From: Streptomyces flavofungini
GTDB lineage: Bacteria > Actinomycetota > Actinomycetes > Streptomycetales > Streptomycetaceae
Direction: 5' to 3'
Assembly (NCBI RefSeq): GCF_030388665.1
Contig: NZ_CP128846.1
Span: forward strand, 496,001 to 560,000
DNA length: 64,000 nucleotides
Both the position numbers and the translations under genes were made by a program. Numbering within the stretch: position 1 is the first letter of the stretch; each line of letters starts with the position of its first letter. Shown one piece after another: positions 1 through 8,950 of the stretch. The notes beneath the pieces are model-generated. The model made no database searches. It was not told the DNA's origin and saw only the letters and a program-made list of their open reading frames with translations.

Positions 1-1348
1 CGTCCGGGAGTTGAGTGTCCGAGGTCGGGACGTCGGTGTCCGCCTCGACGATGCGGTAGCGGGTCGCCGCCCGGTGGAAGCGGCCGCCCTCCTCTGACAG
101 CTCCGCGTCGAACCGTACGCGCGCCGGATCGTCGGTCAGCGCCGAGCCGTCGAACGGACCGGCCTCCTCCGGCACGGCGGGCCCGGTGTCGTCGGACCAC
201 TGGACGGTGGGTCCGAGCTCGACGAGGTCGCCGAGGCCCGGCTCGGTCCGCGCCCGGACCAGGACCCGCGGTGCTCCCCCGGTGGTGCGGCACAGGAACA
301 CGGCGAGGCCGGGGCGCCGGGGCGCGAGGAGCGGCTGGGCCCACTGCCGTACCTCGCGGGTGCCCGCCTCCACCCGGACCGCGATGATGCGGAACGACCG
401 CGCCGCGTCGTCGGCGATCTCCGTCTCCGTACGGGTCCAGCCGCCGACGTCCGCGAGCGGGACCGGTCGCGCGTCCCAGGGGCAGTGCTGCTTGGCGTCA
501 AGGAGCCAGCTGGTCAGCTCGGACGCGGCAGGCACCGGGGCCGAGGGCGGCACGGGTCCGGCCGCCATGGCTCCCTCGACCACGGGTCCTGCGGGCAGGC
601 ATCCCAGGACGGACCGCGTGTCCATGTTCACCAGATGGTCGACGCTCAGGAGCCGGCGCACCGTACGCAGCGCGATCCAGCGGAAGTCGGGGTGCTCGGC
701 GACCTCCCCGACCGGCTCGACGACCATGTTCCGGTTGTGTTTGCGCCAGAACCACGCGCCCTGTTCGGACTGGAGGGAGTCGACGAGCACCCGGCCGCGG
801 CCGGGGCCCGTGAAGTGCTCCAGGTGGCGGGTCGCACCGCCCCGGTGCACCCGGGTGTAGTTGCTGCGGGTCGCCTGGACGGTGGGCGAGAGCTGGATGC
901 CGTCGATGTTGCCGGGTTCCGCCTTGGCCTGGAGGAGCACGTGCGGTTCGCCGTCCAGGTGCTTGACGAGCAGGCCGAGCACGCCGATCTCCGGTTGCAC
1001 GATCACCGGCTGGTCGCGCCCGGAGCCCTCGGGGCCGCGCACCCGCATCCCGGAGACCGTGAAGAAGCGGCCGCTGTCGTGCACGAGGTCGCCGCCTCGT
1101 GTGAACGACCAGTGCGGCAGGTCCCGAAAGGGGACGGGGGTGACCGACAGCCGGGCCGCGCCGCGCCGTTCGGCCCACCAGGCGGCGAACGCGGCGTCCA
1201 GGTCCGACAGTTCTACGGCCGGGTCCGGCTTGCCCGAAGCCGAAGCGGAAGCCGAAGCGGAAGCGGAAGTCGGAGCCGAAGCCGCGGTCGCGGCGGAGCC
1301 CGGATCCGGCGCCGCCGCGACCGCGGCGCCTCGACGTGACGTGACGAT
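1..1348 (-). CDS. NDP-hexose 2,3-dehydratase, 3' end cut by the window
   Basis: Reading the reverse strand gives a continuous NDP-4-keto-6-deoxyhexose 2,3-dehydratase of the EvaA/TylX3 family, which starts C2 deoxygenation of dTDP-deoxysugars. Recognisable segments are AAFAAWWAERRG, HDSGRFFTVSG, VIVQPEIGVLG, LSPTVQATRSNYT and VNMDTRSVLGCLP; a second, related half follows (LGPTVQWS near the window edge), as in this two-repeat family. About 450 codons are visible, so only a few tens of residues should be missing. The gene follows the aminotransferase in the same frame, just past its TAG stop. No ATG, GTG or TTG lies in frame between that stop and the conserved region. I placed the 5' end at an ATC codon (1348) seven bases after a GGGAGG Shine-Dalgarno-like run; a CTG at 1210 is the alternative. 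The N-terminus is an Ala-Ser repeat. Function is confident, the start is not. Confidence 0.88.
   Translation of the reverse strand, partial: MVTSRRGAAVAAAPDPGSAATAASAPTSASASASASASGKPDPAVELSDLDAAFAAWWAERRGAARLSVTPVPFRDLPHWSFTRGGDLVHDSGRFFTVSGMRVRGPEGSGRDQPVIVQPEIGVLGLLVKHLDGEPHVLLQAKAEPGNIDGIQLSPTVQATRSNYTRVHRGGATRHLEHFTGPGRGRVLVDSLQSEQGAWFWRKHNRNMVVEPVGEVAEHPDFRWIALRTVRRLLSVDHLVNMDTRSVLGCLPAGPVVEGAMAAGPVPPSAPVPAASELTSWLLDAKQHCPWDARPVPLADVGGWTRTETEIADDAARSFRIIAVRVEAGTREVRQWAQPLLAPRRPGLAVFLCRTTGGAPRVLVRARTEPGLGDLVELGPTVQWSDDTGPAVPEEAGPFDGSALTDDPARVRFDAELSEEGGRFHRAATRYRIVEADTDVPTSDTQLPD
1235..1282. repeat. hexanucleotide repeat encoding an Ala-Ser stretch
   Basis: Eight consecutive hexamers close to CGAAGC or GGAAGC lie inside the 5' part of the 2,3-dehydratase gene and encode alternating Ala and Ser on the minus strand. 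Whole-unit slippage would keep the reading frame. Confidence 0.8.
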
Positions 1349-1408
1349 GACGGCACCTCCCGCGGAACGCCGTTGGTCCCGGGCCGTACCCGGTCGAAAT
1401 AATGGGGG

Positions 1409-2518
1409 CTAGAGCGCGGCGAGTACGTCCCGCAGCGCCTCCACGACCAGGTCCTGCTCGGCCTTGGTCAGCGTCGGGTACATGGGCAGCGAGAAGATCT
1501 CGTCGGCGGCCCGCTCGGTGACGGGCAGGTCGCCCCGGCGAAGGCCGAGGTGGGCGAAGCCCTTCATCGTGTGGACGGGCCAGCGGTAGCTGACGTTGAG
1601 GGTGATGTCCCGGGCGGCCATCCCGGCGATGATCCGGTCGCGCTCGGGGTGGCGGACGACGTACAGGTAGTAGACGTGTTCGTTGCCGTCCGCCGACGCG
1701 GGCAGCACGAGGCCGCTGCCGGCGAGCCCTTCCGCGTAGCGGGCGGCGATCGCCCGGCGCGCGGCCAGGTAGTCGTCGAGCCGGGCCAGCTTGCGGCGCA
1801 GGATCTCGGCGTGCACCTCGTCGAGGCGGCTGTTGTGGCCGGGGGTCGCCTCGACGTAGTAGCGGTCCTCCATGCCGTAGTAGCGCAGCCTGCGCAGGGC
1901 GGCGTCGACGGCCGGCGCGGAGGTGATGACGGCCCCGGCGTCGCCGTACGCGCCGAGGACCTTGGTCGGGTAGAAGGAGAACGCGGCGGCGTCCCCGGTC
2001 GTCCCGGCGAGCCTGCCGCGCTGCCGCGCACCGTGGGCCTGCGCGCAGTCCTCCAGGACGGCGAGCCCGTGCGCGGCCGCGTGCTCGGTCAGCGCCGTCA
2101 GGTCGACGCACTGGCCGTAGAGGTGCACCGGAAGGACGCACTTGGTGCGTTCGGTGATGGCGTCCGGCACCCGGTCCACGTCCATCAGATACGTCTCGGG
2201 GTGCACGTCGACGAACACGGGTGTCGCGCCCACGGCGTCGATGGCGACGACGGTGGGCGCCGCCGTGTTGGCGACGGTGATCACCTCGTCGCCGCGGCCG
2301 ACACCGAGCGCGCGCAGACCCAGGACGAGAGCGTTGGTGCCGTTGTCGACACCGGCGCAGTGCGGTACCCCGTGGTAGTCCGCGAACGCCCGCTCGAAGT
2401 CCTCGACGCGCCGGCCGAGGATCAGCTGTCCGGAGCGGAAGACGGTGTCGACGGCGTCGAGGATGTCGGCGCGCTCGGCTTCGTACTCCGCAAGGTAGTT
2501 CCAGACCTTGATGCCCAT
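1409..2518 (-). CDS. dTDP-hexose C3 aminotransferase (DegT/DnrJ/EryC1 family)
   Basis: A 369-residue PLP-dependent sugar aminotransferase. The PLP lysine is in [15 protein letters not shown] (about residue 186), preceded by [11 protein letters not shown]; the substrate-region motif [18 protein letters not shown] is typical of the family. Next to a 2,3-dehydratase, and with a C-methyltransferase elsewhere in the cluster, transamination of a 3-keto-2,6-dideoxyhexose, as by EvaB-type enzymes, is most likely. The ATG at 2518 has GAGGA nine bases upstream; a GTG at 2524 is possible but sits too close to it. It lies 40 bp downstream of the LmbU-like gene and directly upstream of the dehydratase, so the three probably form one operon. 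C3 specificity is inferred from context. Confidence 0.9.
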   Translation of the reverse strand: MGIKVWNYLAEYEAERADILDAVDTVFRSGQLILGRRVEDFERAFADYHGVPHCAGVDNGTNALVLGLRALGVGRGDEVITVANTAAPTVVAIDAVGATPVFVDVHPETYLMDVDRVPDAITERTKCVLPVHLYGQCVDLTALTEHAAAHGLAVLEDCAQAHGARQRGRLAGTTGDAAAFSFYPTKVLGAYGDAGAVITSAPAVDAALRRLRYYGMEDRYYVEATPGHNSRLDEVHAEILRRKLARLDDYLAARRAIAARYAEGLAGSGLVLPASADGNEHVYYLYVVRHPERDRIIAGMAARDITLNVSYRWPVHTMKGFAHLGLRRGDLPVTERAADEIFSLPMYPTLTKAEQDLVVEALRDVLAAL

Positions 2519-2558
2519 GGTCACTGGTCCTCGGTTCGCTCGGGGTCGGCTGGTCGCG

Positions 2559-3263
2559 CTACGGCTGCGGCGCCGCGGGCTCCAGGGGCCCGCACCGCGC
2601 GTGGGCGGCGCCGCACTCCTCCAGCGCGCGCCCGGCGAGGACCGGGTGGTGCGGGAGTTCGGCGGTGACGCCGTCGGCGGGGCGCACCGTCGCGGGCGCG
2701 CAGCGGTCGAGTACGGAGACGATCCACTCGGCGAGCGCCTGGCCCTGGTGGGCCGCGGCCTTCTGCCAGCGGATGCGCCGCTCTGTCGTGATCTTGAAGC
2801 GGATGGCTGCCTGCTCCTCGCCCGGCCCCGCTCGCGTCGCCGCCTGGTCCTGCGGTCTGCGTTCGGGCGCGCGCAGGCTCTCCCTGATGTGGCGGCGCAG
2901 TTCGTTGCGGGACCACCCGTGCCGTTCCGCCTGTTCCAGCCAGTGGTCCTGGGCCCGCTCCTCCAGGCCCGCCACCTCGGCGTGGTGCTGGAAGCTGAGC
3001 CGGTCGCGCCGTCGTGCCACGCCGAACCGGCCCGCGACCCAGGCGTAGTTGCGCAGGGTCTGGTAGCTCAGGGAGGTGTCGGCGAGAGCGATCTTGTAGC
3101 GGTCGGGGTAGTGGGCCTGGCCGTAGATGAGCCAGTCCCCGAGCCACCAGCTGGACGAGTCGGCGATGACGGCGATGTGGGTGCCGAGGCTGCGCCAGCG
3201 GTCCAGCGGGAGGTCGACCGGCAGGTCGAGCGAGGTGCGCCGGGCCACCACGGACGCGTTCAC
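2559..3263 (-). CDS. LmbU/NovE-family transcriptional regulator (copy 1)
   Basis: About 234 residues with the conserved LmbU-family core: [42 protein letters not shown] and [11 protein letters not shown]. The family (LmbU in lincomycin, NovE in novobiocin clusters) activates antibiotic genes through an atypical DNA-binding domain. It heads the minus-strand sugar operon. The start is uncertain: the frame stays open far upstream, but similarity to copy 2 begins near the GTG at 3263, which I use; a CTG at 3269 is also in frame. A 12-codon out-of-frame ORF upstream ends in ATGTGA, overlapping this GTG. The C-terminal 60 residues are not conserved with copy 2. Confidence 0.85.
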   Translation of the reverse strand: MNASVVARRTSLDLPVDLPLDRWRSLGTHIAVIADSSSWWLGDWLIYGQAHYPDRYKIALADTSLSYQTLRNYAWVAGRFGVARRRDRLSFQHHAEVAGLEERAQDHWLEQAERHGWSRNELRRHIRESLRAPERRPQDQAATRAGPGEEQAAIRFKITTERRIRWQKAAAHQGQALAEWIVSVLDRCAPATVRPADGVTAELPHHPVLAGRALEECGAAHARCGPLEPAAPQP

Positions 3264-3340
3264 ATGCAGCTGCGATCCGTATTTCCGGTCCTGCGCATTC
3301 GATGGATTGTGATCTCTCGGGCGGCCTCCTGCAATGGTTC

Positions 3341-3388
3341 TGGGAATCGGGTTGGAAATCTGGTTGGGAATCGCTGTGGGAATCGAGT
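3341..3388. promoter_or_regulatory. four 12-bp direct repeats (iteron-like operator)
   Basis: TGGGAATC, TGGAAATC, TGGGAATC and TGGGAATC begin at 3341, 3353, 3365 and 3377, a strict 12-bp period, in the gap upstream of the first LmbU-like gene. Regular spacing close to one helical turn suggests cooperative binding by a regulator along one DNA face, possibly one of the two LmbU-like proteins. The binding role is inferred. Confidence 0.55.
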
Positions 3389-3427
3389 GCGGTAGCGGCC
3401 TCACGCCGGGAGGTATTCCCCCGTGCC

Positions 3428-3442
3428 TCTTGCTTGGCAAGA
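3428..3442. promoter_or_regulatory. inverted repeat TCTTGC-TTG-GCAAGA
   Basis: A perfect 6-3-6 palindrome in the divergent region between the LmbU-like gene and the ACP operon. It could be a dimer-binding operator; no regulator is assigned. Confidence 0.4.
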
Positions 3443-4046
3443 CATCCTCCGTGTGAGCGTGCTGTACTCTCACCTGCCCCGAGTCGTCCCGAGACTCCGG
3501 CAGTCTGCGGCAGGTCACGGCGCGGTGTCCAGGGGAATGAATGGCCGGTTGTTCCGGATGGGCCGACGGCGAAGCCGGACCGGAGTATGCGGTTGATCGA
3601 CTTCCGGCGCGGTCTGATTCCCGCGGTTTCGACGCGTCCCCGTGTCGTGCGGCGGGTCGGGGCGCGCCTGCGCTTTTCGCAACGCGGGTGGTCGGCCCGG
3701 AGGCGGGCGGGCGGCGCCGGCAGGCCGTTCCGGATGCGCGGGGCCGGGCAAGGGGCCGGTTCCGGAACGCGGTGGGCAGGGTCGGTCCGGGACGCGGCAC
3801 GGCGTCCCGCCGGCGGGACGGTCGGCGGCGGGCACGGCGCGGACCCGTTCCGATGCCGCCGTCATGCCCCCACAACTCCCGTGTCCTTACCGGCGCACGC
3901 CCCGGACCACAAGTGGACAACAACCCGCCGCTATTTCCTCCCCGGCACTTCTGACCGGGCACGACGAGCCGTTTTCCGGCATTTCCCAATGGGATCCGGA
4001 CAGCGATGGATTGACCGTGCGCGCATCGATGAAATAGGAGATAGCC

Positions 4047-4310
4047 ATGGACGCACTCATGAACCAGAGCGCCGCACTTCGATTCGTCGCCGAAGCGGTG
4101 GAAGAAGTTGCCGGAATTCCGGCCGAAGAAGTGGAGCCCGATAAGTCCTTGGTGGACGACCTCGGGATCGATTCCCTCTCCATGGTGGAGATCGCTTTCA
4201 CGCTCCAGCGGCAGGCGGGTGATGAGATACCCGACGAGGAGCTGGCCACGATCACCACGGTGCAGGATCTCGTCGACCTGGTACGGGAACGGGTTGAACA
4301 CAGTCAGTGA
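4047..4310 (+). CDS. acyl carrier protein 1
   Basis: An 87-residue acyl carrier protein with the phosphopantetheine site GIDSLSMVE (Ser 43) and the expected acidic helix II. It is the first gene of a plus-strand operon of five overlapping genes: ACP, short acyl-AMP ligase, MIO lyase, ABC exporter and long ligase. Its stop overlaps the GTG of the ligase, so the two are probably translationally coupled and the ligase likely loads this ACP. The ATG at 4047 follows an AGGAGA site; a second ATG four codons later is less well placed. Confidence 0.93.
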   Translation: MDALMNQSAALRFVAEAVEEVAGIPAEEVEPDKSLVDDLGIDSLSMVEIAFTLQRQAGDEIPDEELATITTVQDLVDLVRERVEHSQ

Positions 4311-5551
4311 CGACACGAGGTGACCTGGTGAGCCATCCCGAGCTGACCCCGCAGGAAGTCCTGGCCGCGGGCCCCGCCGCTCCCGGCGTCAACGAGCGCC
4401 CCTGGCTGGTCCGTTGGGACCTGCTCGGCGAGGACGCCGGGGACCTGGTGCGCCGGACGCTGCCCCCGGCCCTGGACTTCCACACGTCCGGCACGACCGG
4501 CCCCAGCGAGTGCTGGCGGCGCACCCTCGACCAGCTGTGGCAGGAGGCGGGCATGCTGGCCGCGCTCCTGCGGCCCGAACGCCCCGGCGCCGTCCTGTCG
4601 TTCGCGCCGCCCCGCCATGTGTACGGAGCACTCGCGACCCTGCTCGTCCCGGCCAGGCTCGGGCTTCCGGTCTGGTACCGACCCCACTTCTTCGGCGCCC
4701 TGCCCGCGCAGGCGCCCGAGGGCCGGTGGGCGGTGATCGCGGTGCCCTGGTCGTTCTCGGCACTGCGCCGCAAGCTCGCGTGGATCGAGGCCCGCGAGCA
4801 CGTCGCCGTGCTCCACAGCACCGCGATGCTGCCGTCGGCCGCCCATGACTTCGTCCAGGAGGCGGGCCCCGGGCGGGTGTCGGTGCGGGAGGTGTTCGGG
4901 TCCACGGAGACGGGCGGCATCGCCTGGCGGGAGTGGGGCCCCGACGACCCGCCGTGGGACCTGTTCGACGACGTGGAGTTCGTCCCCGGCCACGACGGCC
5001 CCGACCACGACCGCCCCGACCACCCTGGAGGCCTCGACCTCCACGACGCCTCCGGCCCCCGGACCGCCCCGACCGCCCACCACCCCGATGCCGAAGCCGA
5101 CCCCGACGTCCCCCTGACCGTCCGCAGCCCCCGCCTCGCCGCCCGGCCGGGCCTCGCTCCCCTCCCCGTCTGGCGCACCGACGATCTCGTACGGCCCTGC
5201 GGGACACGCCGGTTCCGCTTCAGTGGGCGGCGCGGCGGCCTCGTGAAGATCAACGGCCGCCGGGTGGACCTCGGCGCCCTCGAGCACGCGCTGCGCGCCG
5301 TCGTCGACTGCGCGGATCTGGCCTGTCTGCCCGTCGCCGACGAACTCAGCGGCGAGCACCTGGAGCTGTACGTCGTACCGCCGCCGGGCGGTCGCCTGGA
5401 CCGGGCCCGGGTGCGCGCGCTCGTCGCGAGCCACGACCTGACCGTCCAGCCGCGCCAAGTGCACGTCGTCGACCGCATCGACCGCTCCCCGACCGGCCTG
5501 CCGCGCCGGATCCACCCCACCCGCCCCGCTGACGCAGGAGCCGCGACATGA
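4307..5551 (+). CDS. short acyl-AMP ligase (ANL superfamily), probable ACP-loading enzyme
   Basis: A 414-residue adenylate-forming enzyme, shorter than the usual 500-600. It has the nucleotide loop DFHTSGTTGPSE, the A5 motif VFGSTETGG, the A7-type motif RTDDLVRP, and GLVKINGRRVDLGALE before a reduced C-terminal lobe. A low-complexity His/Asp/Pro stretch occupies about residues 227-268. It should activate a carboxylic acid as acyl-AMP and pass it to the adjacent ACP; the neighbouring lyase makes an aryl-acrylate or beta-amino acid a reasonable substrate. The GTG start overlaps the ACP stop; a GTG at 4328 is an alternative. Confidence 0.82.
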   Translation: MTTRGDLVSHPELTPQEVLAAGPAAPGVNERPWLVRWDLLGEDAGDLVRRTLPPALDFHTSGTTGPSECWRRTLDQLWQEAGMLAALLRPERPGAVLSFAPPRHVYGALATLLVPARLGLPVWYRPHFFGALPAQAPEGRWAVIAVPWSFSALRRKLAWIEAREHVAVLHSTAMLPSAAHDFVQEAGPGRVSVREVFGSTETGGIAWREWGPDDPPWDLFDDVEFVPGHDGPDHDRPDHPGGLDLHDASGPRTAPTAHHPDAEADPDVPLTVRSPRLAARPGLAPLPVWRTDDLVRPCGTRRFRFSGRRGGLVKINGRRVDLGALEHALRAVVDCADLACLPVADELSGEHLELYVVPPPGGRLDRARVRALVASHDLTVQPRQVHVVDRIDRSPTGLPRRIHPTRPADAGAAT

Positions 5552-7083
5552 TCACAGACGTAGCCGAGTCGCCCAAGGAACGCCTCGCGGACATCGTGCG
5601 CCAGGCCCGCCCCGACGCCCGGGTGCGCCCGTGCAGCCCGCTGGAGGCGGAGCGCATGCGGGCCGGCGTCGACCGGCTCGCCCGGGCCCTCGCCGACCAG
5701 GAGCAGGTGTACGGGGTCACGCGGGGCTTCGGGCCGCTGGTCGAGTACGCGGCCGCCGCGTCCGACACCGACCAGGGCAGCGGACTCATCGCCCACCTCG
5801 GCAGCGGGCAGGGGCGGCCGCTGTCCCCGGAGGTCTGCCGTCTGGTGCTGTGGATCCGGCTCAACAGCATGCGGCTCGGCCACTCGGCCGTCTCGCCCGA
5901 ATTCTGGGACCAGGTGGCCGAGTTGTGGAACCAGGGCTTCACGCCGGTGATCCCGCGCGACGGCACGGTCAGTGCGAGCGGCGACCTGCAGCCCCTCGCG
6001 CACGCGGCGCTGGCCCTGGCCGGCGAGGGCGAGGCGTGGCTGCGGGACGGCTCCGGGGACTGGCGGGTGCGGCCGTCGGCGGAAGCCCTGGCCGCGCTCG
6101 GGGCGCGCCCGGTGACCTGGCGGGCCCGGCAGGCCCTGTCGTTCGTCAACGGCACCAGCGTGAGCCTCGCCGTCACGCTGCTCAACCACCGGGAGGTGCT
6201 GCGGCTGGCCCGCGCGGTCGCCGCGCTCACCGCGCGTGCGGTGACGCTGCTCGGCGCGAGCCCGCAGGCCTACCACCCCGGAGTCGGCCATGCGCGCGGT
6301 CAGGCGGGGCAGTTGGTGGCCGCCCGGTGGATCAGGGAGGACCTGCCGCCGGACCACCGCCGCGATCCGGCGCGCCCGCTGCAGGAGCCGTACAGCCTGC
6401 GCTGCGCGCCGCAGGTGATCGGCGCGGTCGTCGACCAGCTGTCCGTCCTCGAGGACATCCTGGTCCGCGAGGCGGTGGGCTGTACGGACAACCCGGTCTA
6501 CTACGAGGGCGAGTTCCTGCACGCGGGCAACTTCCACGCGATGCCGGTGGGCCTCGCGTCCGACCAGATCGGCCTGTGCCTGCAGCAGATCGCGTTCCTC
6601 GCCGAGCGCCAACTGGCCCTGCTGTGCCTGCCGGAGACCAACGGCGGCAAGCCGCCCATGCTCACGCCGGTGCCGGGACGGGGCAGCGGTCTCGCCGGGG
6701 TGCAGCTGAGCGCGACCTCGTTCGTCGCCCGCATCCGCCAGCTGGTCTACCCCGCCGGCCTGACGGCGCTGCCCAGCAACGGCCTCAACCAGGACCATGT
6801 GCCGATGGCTCTCAACGGCGCGAACGCCGTGAGCGACGCCGTCGAACAGGCGTGGCTGGTCGTGGGCTCGCTCGCGGTCGCGGTGACGCAGTACGCGGCG
6901 CTGACCGGGCGGAGCGACGACTCCCCGGGCGTCTGGGCCGAACTGGCCCGTGTCTCACCCGCGTTGGCGGCCGACCGGCCGCTGGCGCCCGAGGTGCGCG
7001 ACGCCCGCGACATCCTCGCGCGCCTCGCCACGGAGCTCATCGAACGCGAGGAGGAGAGCGCAGATGCTGGGTACGGCGCCTGA
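5548..7083 (+). CDS. MIO-type aromatic amino acid ammonia-lyase or aminomutase
   Basis: A 511-residue member of the histidine/phenylalanine/tyrosine ammonia-lyase family. The autocatalytic MIO triad Ala-Ser-Gly is at 143-145 (TVSASGDLQPLAH); the catalytic loop Tyr is in VYGVTRGFG (Tyr 55); EPYSLRCAPQV and EGEFLHAGNFHAMPV supply further active-site residues. At the substrate-selectivity position the sequence is GLIAHLGSG, so the pair is His 83-Leu 84, which in characterised lyases favours L-tyrosine. The usual QEDHVSMG segment is replaced by NQDHVPMALNGANAV, suggesting a divergent subclade. Likely products are p-coumarate (lyase) or beta-tyrosine (aminomutase). ATG overlaps the upstream stop (ATGA). 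Confidence 0.85.
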   Translation: MITDVAESPKERLADIVRQARPDARVRPCSPLEAERMRAGVDRLARALADQEQVYGVTRGFGPLVEYAAAASDTDQGSGLIAHLGSGQGRPLSPEVCRLVLWIRLNSMRLGHSAVSPEFWDQVAELWNQGFTPVIPRDGTVSASGDLQPLAHAALALAGEGEAWLRDGSGDWRVRPSAEALAALGARPVTWRARQALSFVNGTSVSLAVTLLNHREVLRLARAVAALTARAVTLLGASPQAYHPGVGHARGQAGQLVAARWIREDLPPDHRRDPARPLQEPYSLRCAPQVIGAVVDQLSVLEDILVREAVGCTDNPVYYEGEFLHAGNFHAMPVGLASDQIGLCLQQIAFLAERQLALLCLPETNGGKPPMLTPVPGRGSGLAGVQLSATSFVARIRQLVYPAGLTALPSNGLNQDHVPMALNGANAVSDAVEQAWLVVGSLAVAVTQYAALTGRSDDSPGVWAELARVSPALAADRPLAPEVRDARDILARLATELIEREEESADAGYGA

Positions 7084-8950
7084 CACCGCGCGAAACACCG
7101 ACCCGCCGGACGAGCGGGAGCCCGAGGAGCGGGCCGAGTCCGGCCGTCCGGCGATTCTGCGCCCCGACGCGTGGCGGGACATGCTCCGCTATCTGCGGCC
7201 GCAGCGCCGGCGCATCCTGCTCGGCGGCGGTCTGTCGCTGCTCGGCGGCTTCTCGGGCCTGATCCAGCCCGTCATCGCCAAGTCCGTCGTGGAGAACCTG
7301 GAGTCGAGCGCCCCGGTCATGGGCGCGCTGATCGCGCTGACGGCCCTCGTGCTCGTGTCGGCTGTGGTCGGTGCGATCGGCACGTTCATCCTGATGCGGG
7401 TCTCCGAGTCGGTCGTCCTCAGCACCCGTCGCGAGGTGATCCGGCGGGTGCTGTGGCTGCGGATCTCCGAGACGGACAAGATCCCACCGGGCGACCTGAT
7501 GTCGCGGGCCACCGCCGACACCACGCTGATGCGCAGCGCCGTCACCACCGCGATCGTGGAGACCGTCAACGGCTCGGTGATGCTCGTCGCGATCCTCGTC
7601 CTGATGGGCCTGATGGACTGGGTGCTGCTGCTCACCACGCTGGCCGTGGTGCTGCTCGGCGGCATCCTCGTCGCCACGGGCCTGCCGCAGCTGGAGAGCG
7701 CCGCGCGCCGCGCCCAGGAGGGCGTGGCCGAGCTGAGCACGGCCCTGGAGCGGGCGCTCGGCACCTTCCGCACCATCAAGGCGTCCGGCGCGGAGAACAG
7801 CGAGGCCGAGATCGCCGAGCGCGGCGCGCGCCGGGCCTGGCGGCACAGCCTGAAGGTGGCGCGGCTCGACTCCCTCGTCGGTGCCTTCATCACCGTGACG
7901 ATCCAGGTGGCGTTCCTCGCCGTCCTCGGCGTCGGCGGCGCCCGGGTGGCGTCCGGCGCGATGAGCCTGGGCAGTCTGATCGCCTTCCTGCTCTATCTCT
8001 TCTACCTGGTGCCGCCGCTGGGCGCCCTGGTCACGGCGATGATCCGGTTCAACGTGGTGGCCGCGGCGATGTCCCGCGTCAGCGAGCTGCTGCGCCTGCG
8101 CACCGAGCCGGAGAGCCCGCAGCGCCCGGCCAGGGTGCGCGCGGACCACGCGCCCGCACCCGCGTCGCTCTCGTTCCACGACGTCGTCTTCCGCTACCCC
8201 GGCGACGGGCCGGTGGTGCACCACGGCATCAGCTTCGAGATCCCCGCGGCCGGGATGACCGCGTTCGTGGGCCCCTCCGGCGCGGGCAAGTCCACGGTGT
8301 TCTCCCTGATCGAGCGGTTCTACGAGCCGCAGAGCGGCACGGTCCGGATGGACGGCAGGGACATCCACGAACTCGACCTCGGCGAACTGCGCGCCGCCAT
8401 CGGCTACGTCGAGCAGGACGCCCCCGTGCTCGCCGGGACGATCCGCGACAACCTGTGCATCGGGATGCCCCACGTCGAGGATGACGAGGTGCGCCGTGTC
8501 GTCGAGCAGGCACGCCTCGGCGAGCTCGTGGCACGCCTCCCGCACGGCGTCGACACCGAGGTCGGCCACCGCGGCACCAAGCTGTCCGGCGGTGAGCGCC
8601 AGCGGGTCGCCGTGGCCCGCGCGCTGCTGCGCCGGCCGCGACTGCTGCTGCTCGACGAGGTCACCTCGCAGCTCGACGCCCGCAACGAGAACGCCCTGCG
8701 GGAGGTCATCACCGGCATCACGGCCGAGACCACCGTCGTGGTGGTCGCGCACCGCCTGTCCACCGTGAGCATGGCCGACCGGATCGTCGTGATGGACGGC
8801 GGCCGCATCCGCGCCATCGGCACCCACGAGGAACTCCTGAGCGAGGACGCGCTGTACCGCGAGCTCGCCGCCACGCAGATGCTGCTGCCCGTCAGCGAGC
8901 TCGAAGCGTCCGCCGCCCGCATCGGCGACACCCTGGGAGAGCGCCCATGA
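7064..8950 (+). CDS. ABC exporter, fused membrane and ATPase domains
   Basis: A 628-residue half-transporter. About six membrane segments lie in residues 45-320, followed by an ATPase with Walker A GPSGAGKST, signature LSGGERQRVAVARAL, Walker B LLLLDEVTS and H-loop VVVAHRLST. The walker-B Glu is present, so it should be an active homodimeric exporter. The ATG at 7064, behind GAGGAGAG, lies inside the end of the lyase gene. Within a lanthipeptide cluster it is the best candidate for exporting the finished product. There is no N-terminal C39 peptidase domain, so leader removal must be done by another enzyme. Confidence 0.9.
   Translation: MLGTAPDTARNTDPPDEREPEERAESGRPAILRPDAWRDMLRYLRPQRRRILLGGGLSLLGGFSGLIQPVIAKSVVENLESSAPVMGALIALTALVLVSAVVGAIGTFILMRVSESVVLSTRREVIRRVLWLRISETDKIPPGDLMSRATADTTLMRSAVTTAIVETVNGSVMLVAILVLMGLMDWVLLLTTLAVVLLGGILVATGLPQLESAARRAQEGVAELSTALERALGTFRTIKASGAENSEAEIAERGARRAWRHSLKVARLDSLVGAFITVTIQVAFLAVLGVGGARVASGAMSLGSLIAFLLYLFYLVPPLGALVTAMIRFNVVAAAMSRVSELLRLRTEPESPQRPARVRADHAPAPASLSFHDVVFRYPGDGPVVHHGISFEIPAAGMTAFVGPSGAGKSTVFSLIERFYEPQSGTVRMDGRDIHELDLGELRAAIGYVEQDAPVLAGTIRDNLCIGMPHVEDDEVRRVVEQARLGELVARLPHGVDTEVGHRGTKLSGGERQRVAVARALLRRPRLLLLDEVTSQLDARNENALREVITGITAETTVVVVAHRLSTVSMADRIVVMDGGRIRAIGTHEELLSEDALYRELAATQMLLPVSELEASAARIGDTLGERP

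Larger units (their letters stand above)
3264..4046. other. 783-bp divergent control region without a gene
   Basis: This gap separates the LmbU-like/sugar operon (minus) from the ACP operon (plus). It contains four 12-bp direct repeats (3341-3388) and a perfect 15-bp inverted repeat (3428-3442). The part from about 3560 to 3860 is very GC-rich; its ORFs on both strands have no recognisable protein features, so I call no gene. An AGGAGA ribosome-binding site precedes the ACP ATG at 4047. Confidence 0.6.

Noticed and set aside
498..2141. Long minus-strand ORF of 547 codons
   Set aside because: Arg/Pro/Gly-rich translation without motifs; it is the shifted frame of the dehydratase and aminotransferase genes.
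3264..4316. Extended N-terminus of the first LmbU-like protein (585 codons in all)
   Set aside because: The frame is open by chance; homology to copy 2 starts only near 3263, and the extension runs antisense through the ACP gene.
4252..6798. 848-codon minus-strand ORF
   Set aside because: Antisense to the ligase and lyase genes, which carry clear catalytic motifs.
5548..7083. Histidine ammonia-lyase of primary metabolism
   Set aside because: The selectivity pair is His-Leu rather than the Ser-His of HutH, and the gene lies within a biosynthetic operon.
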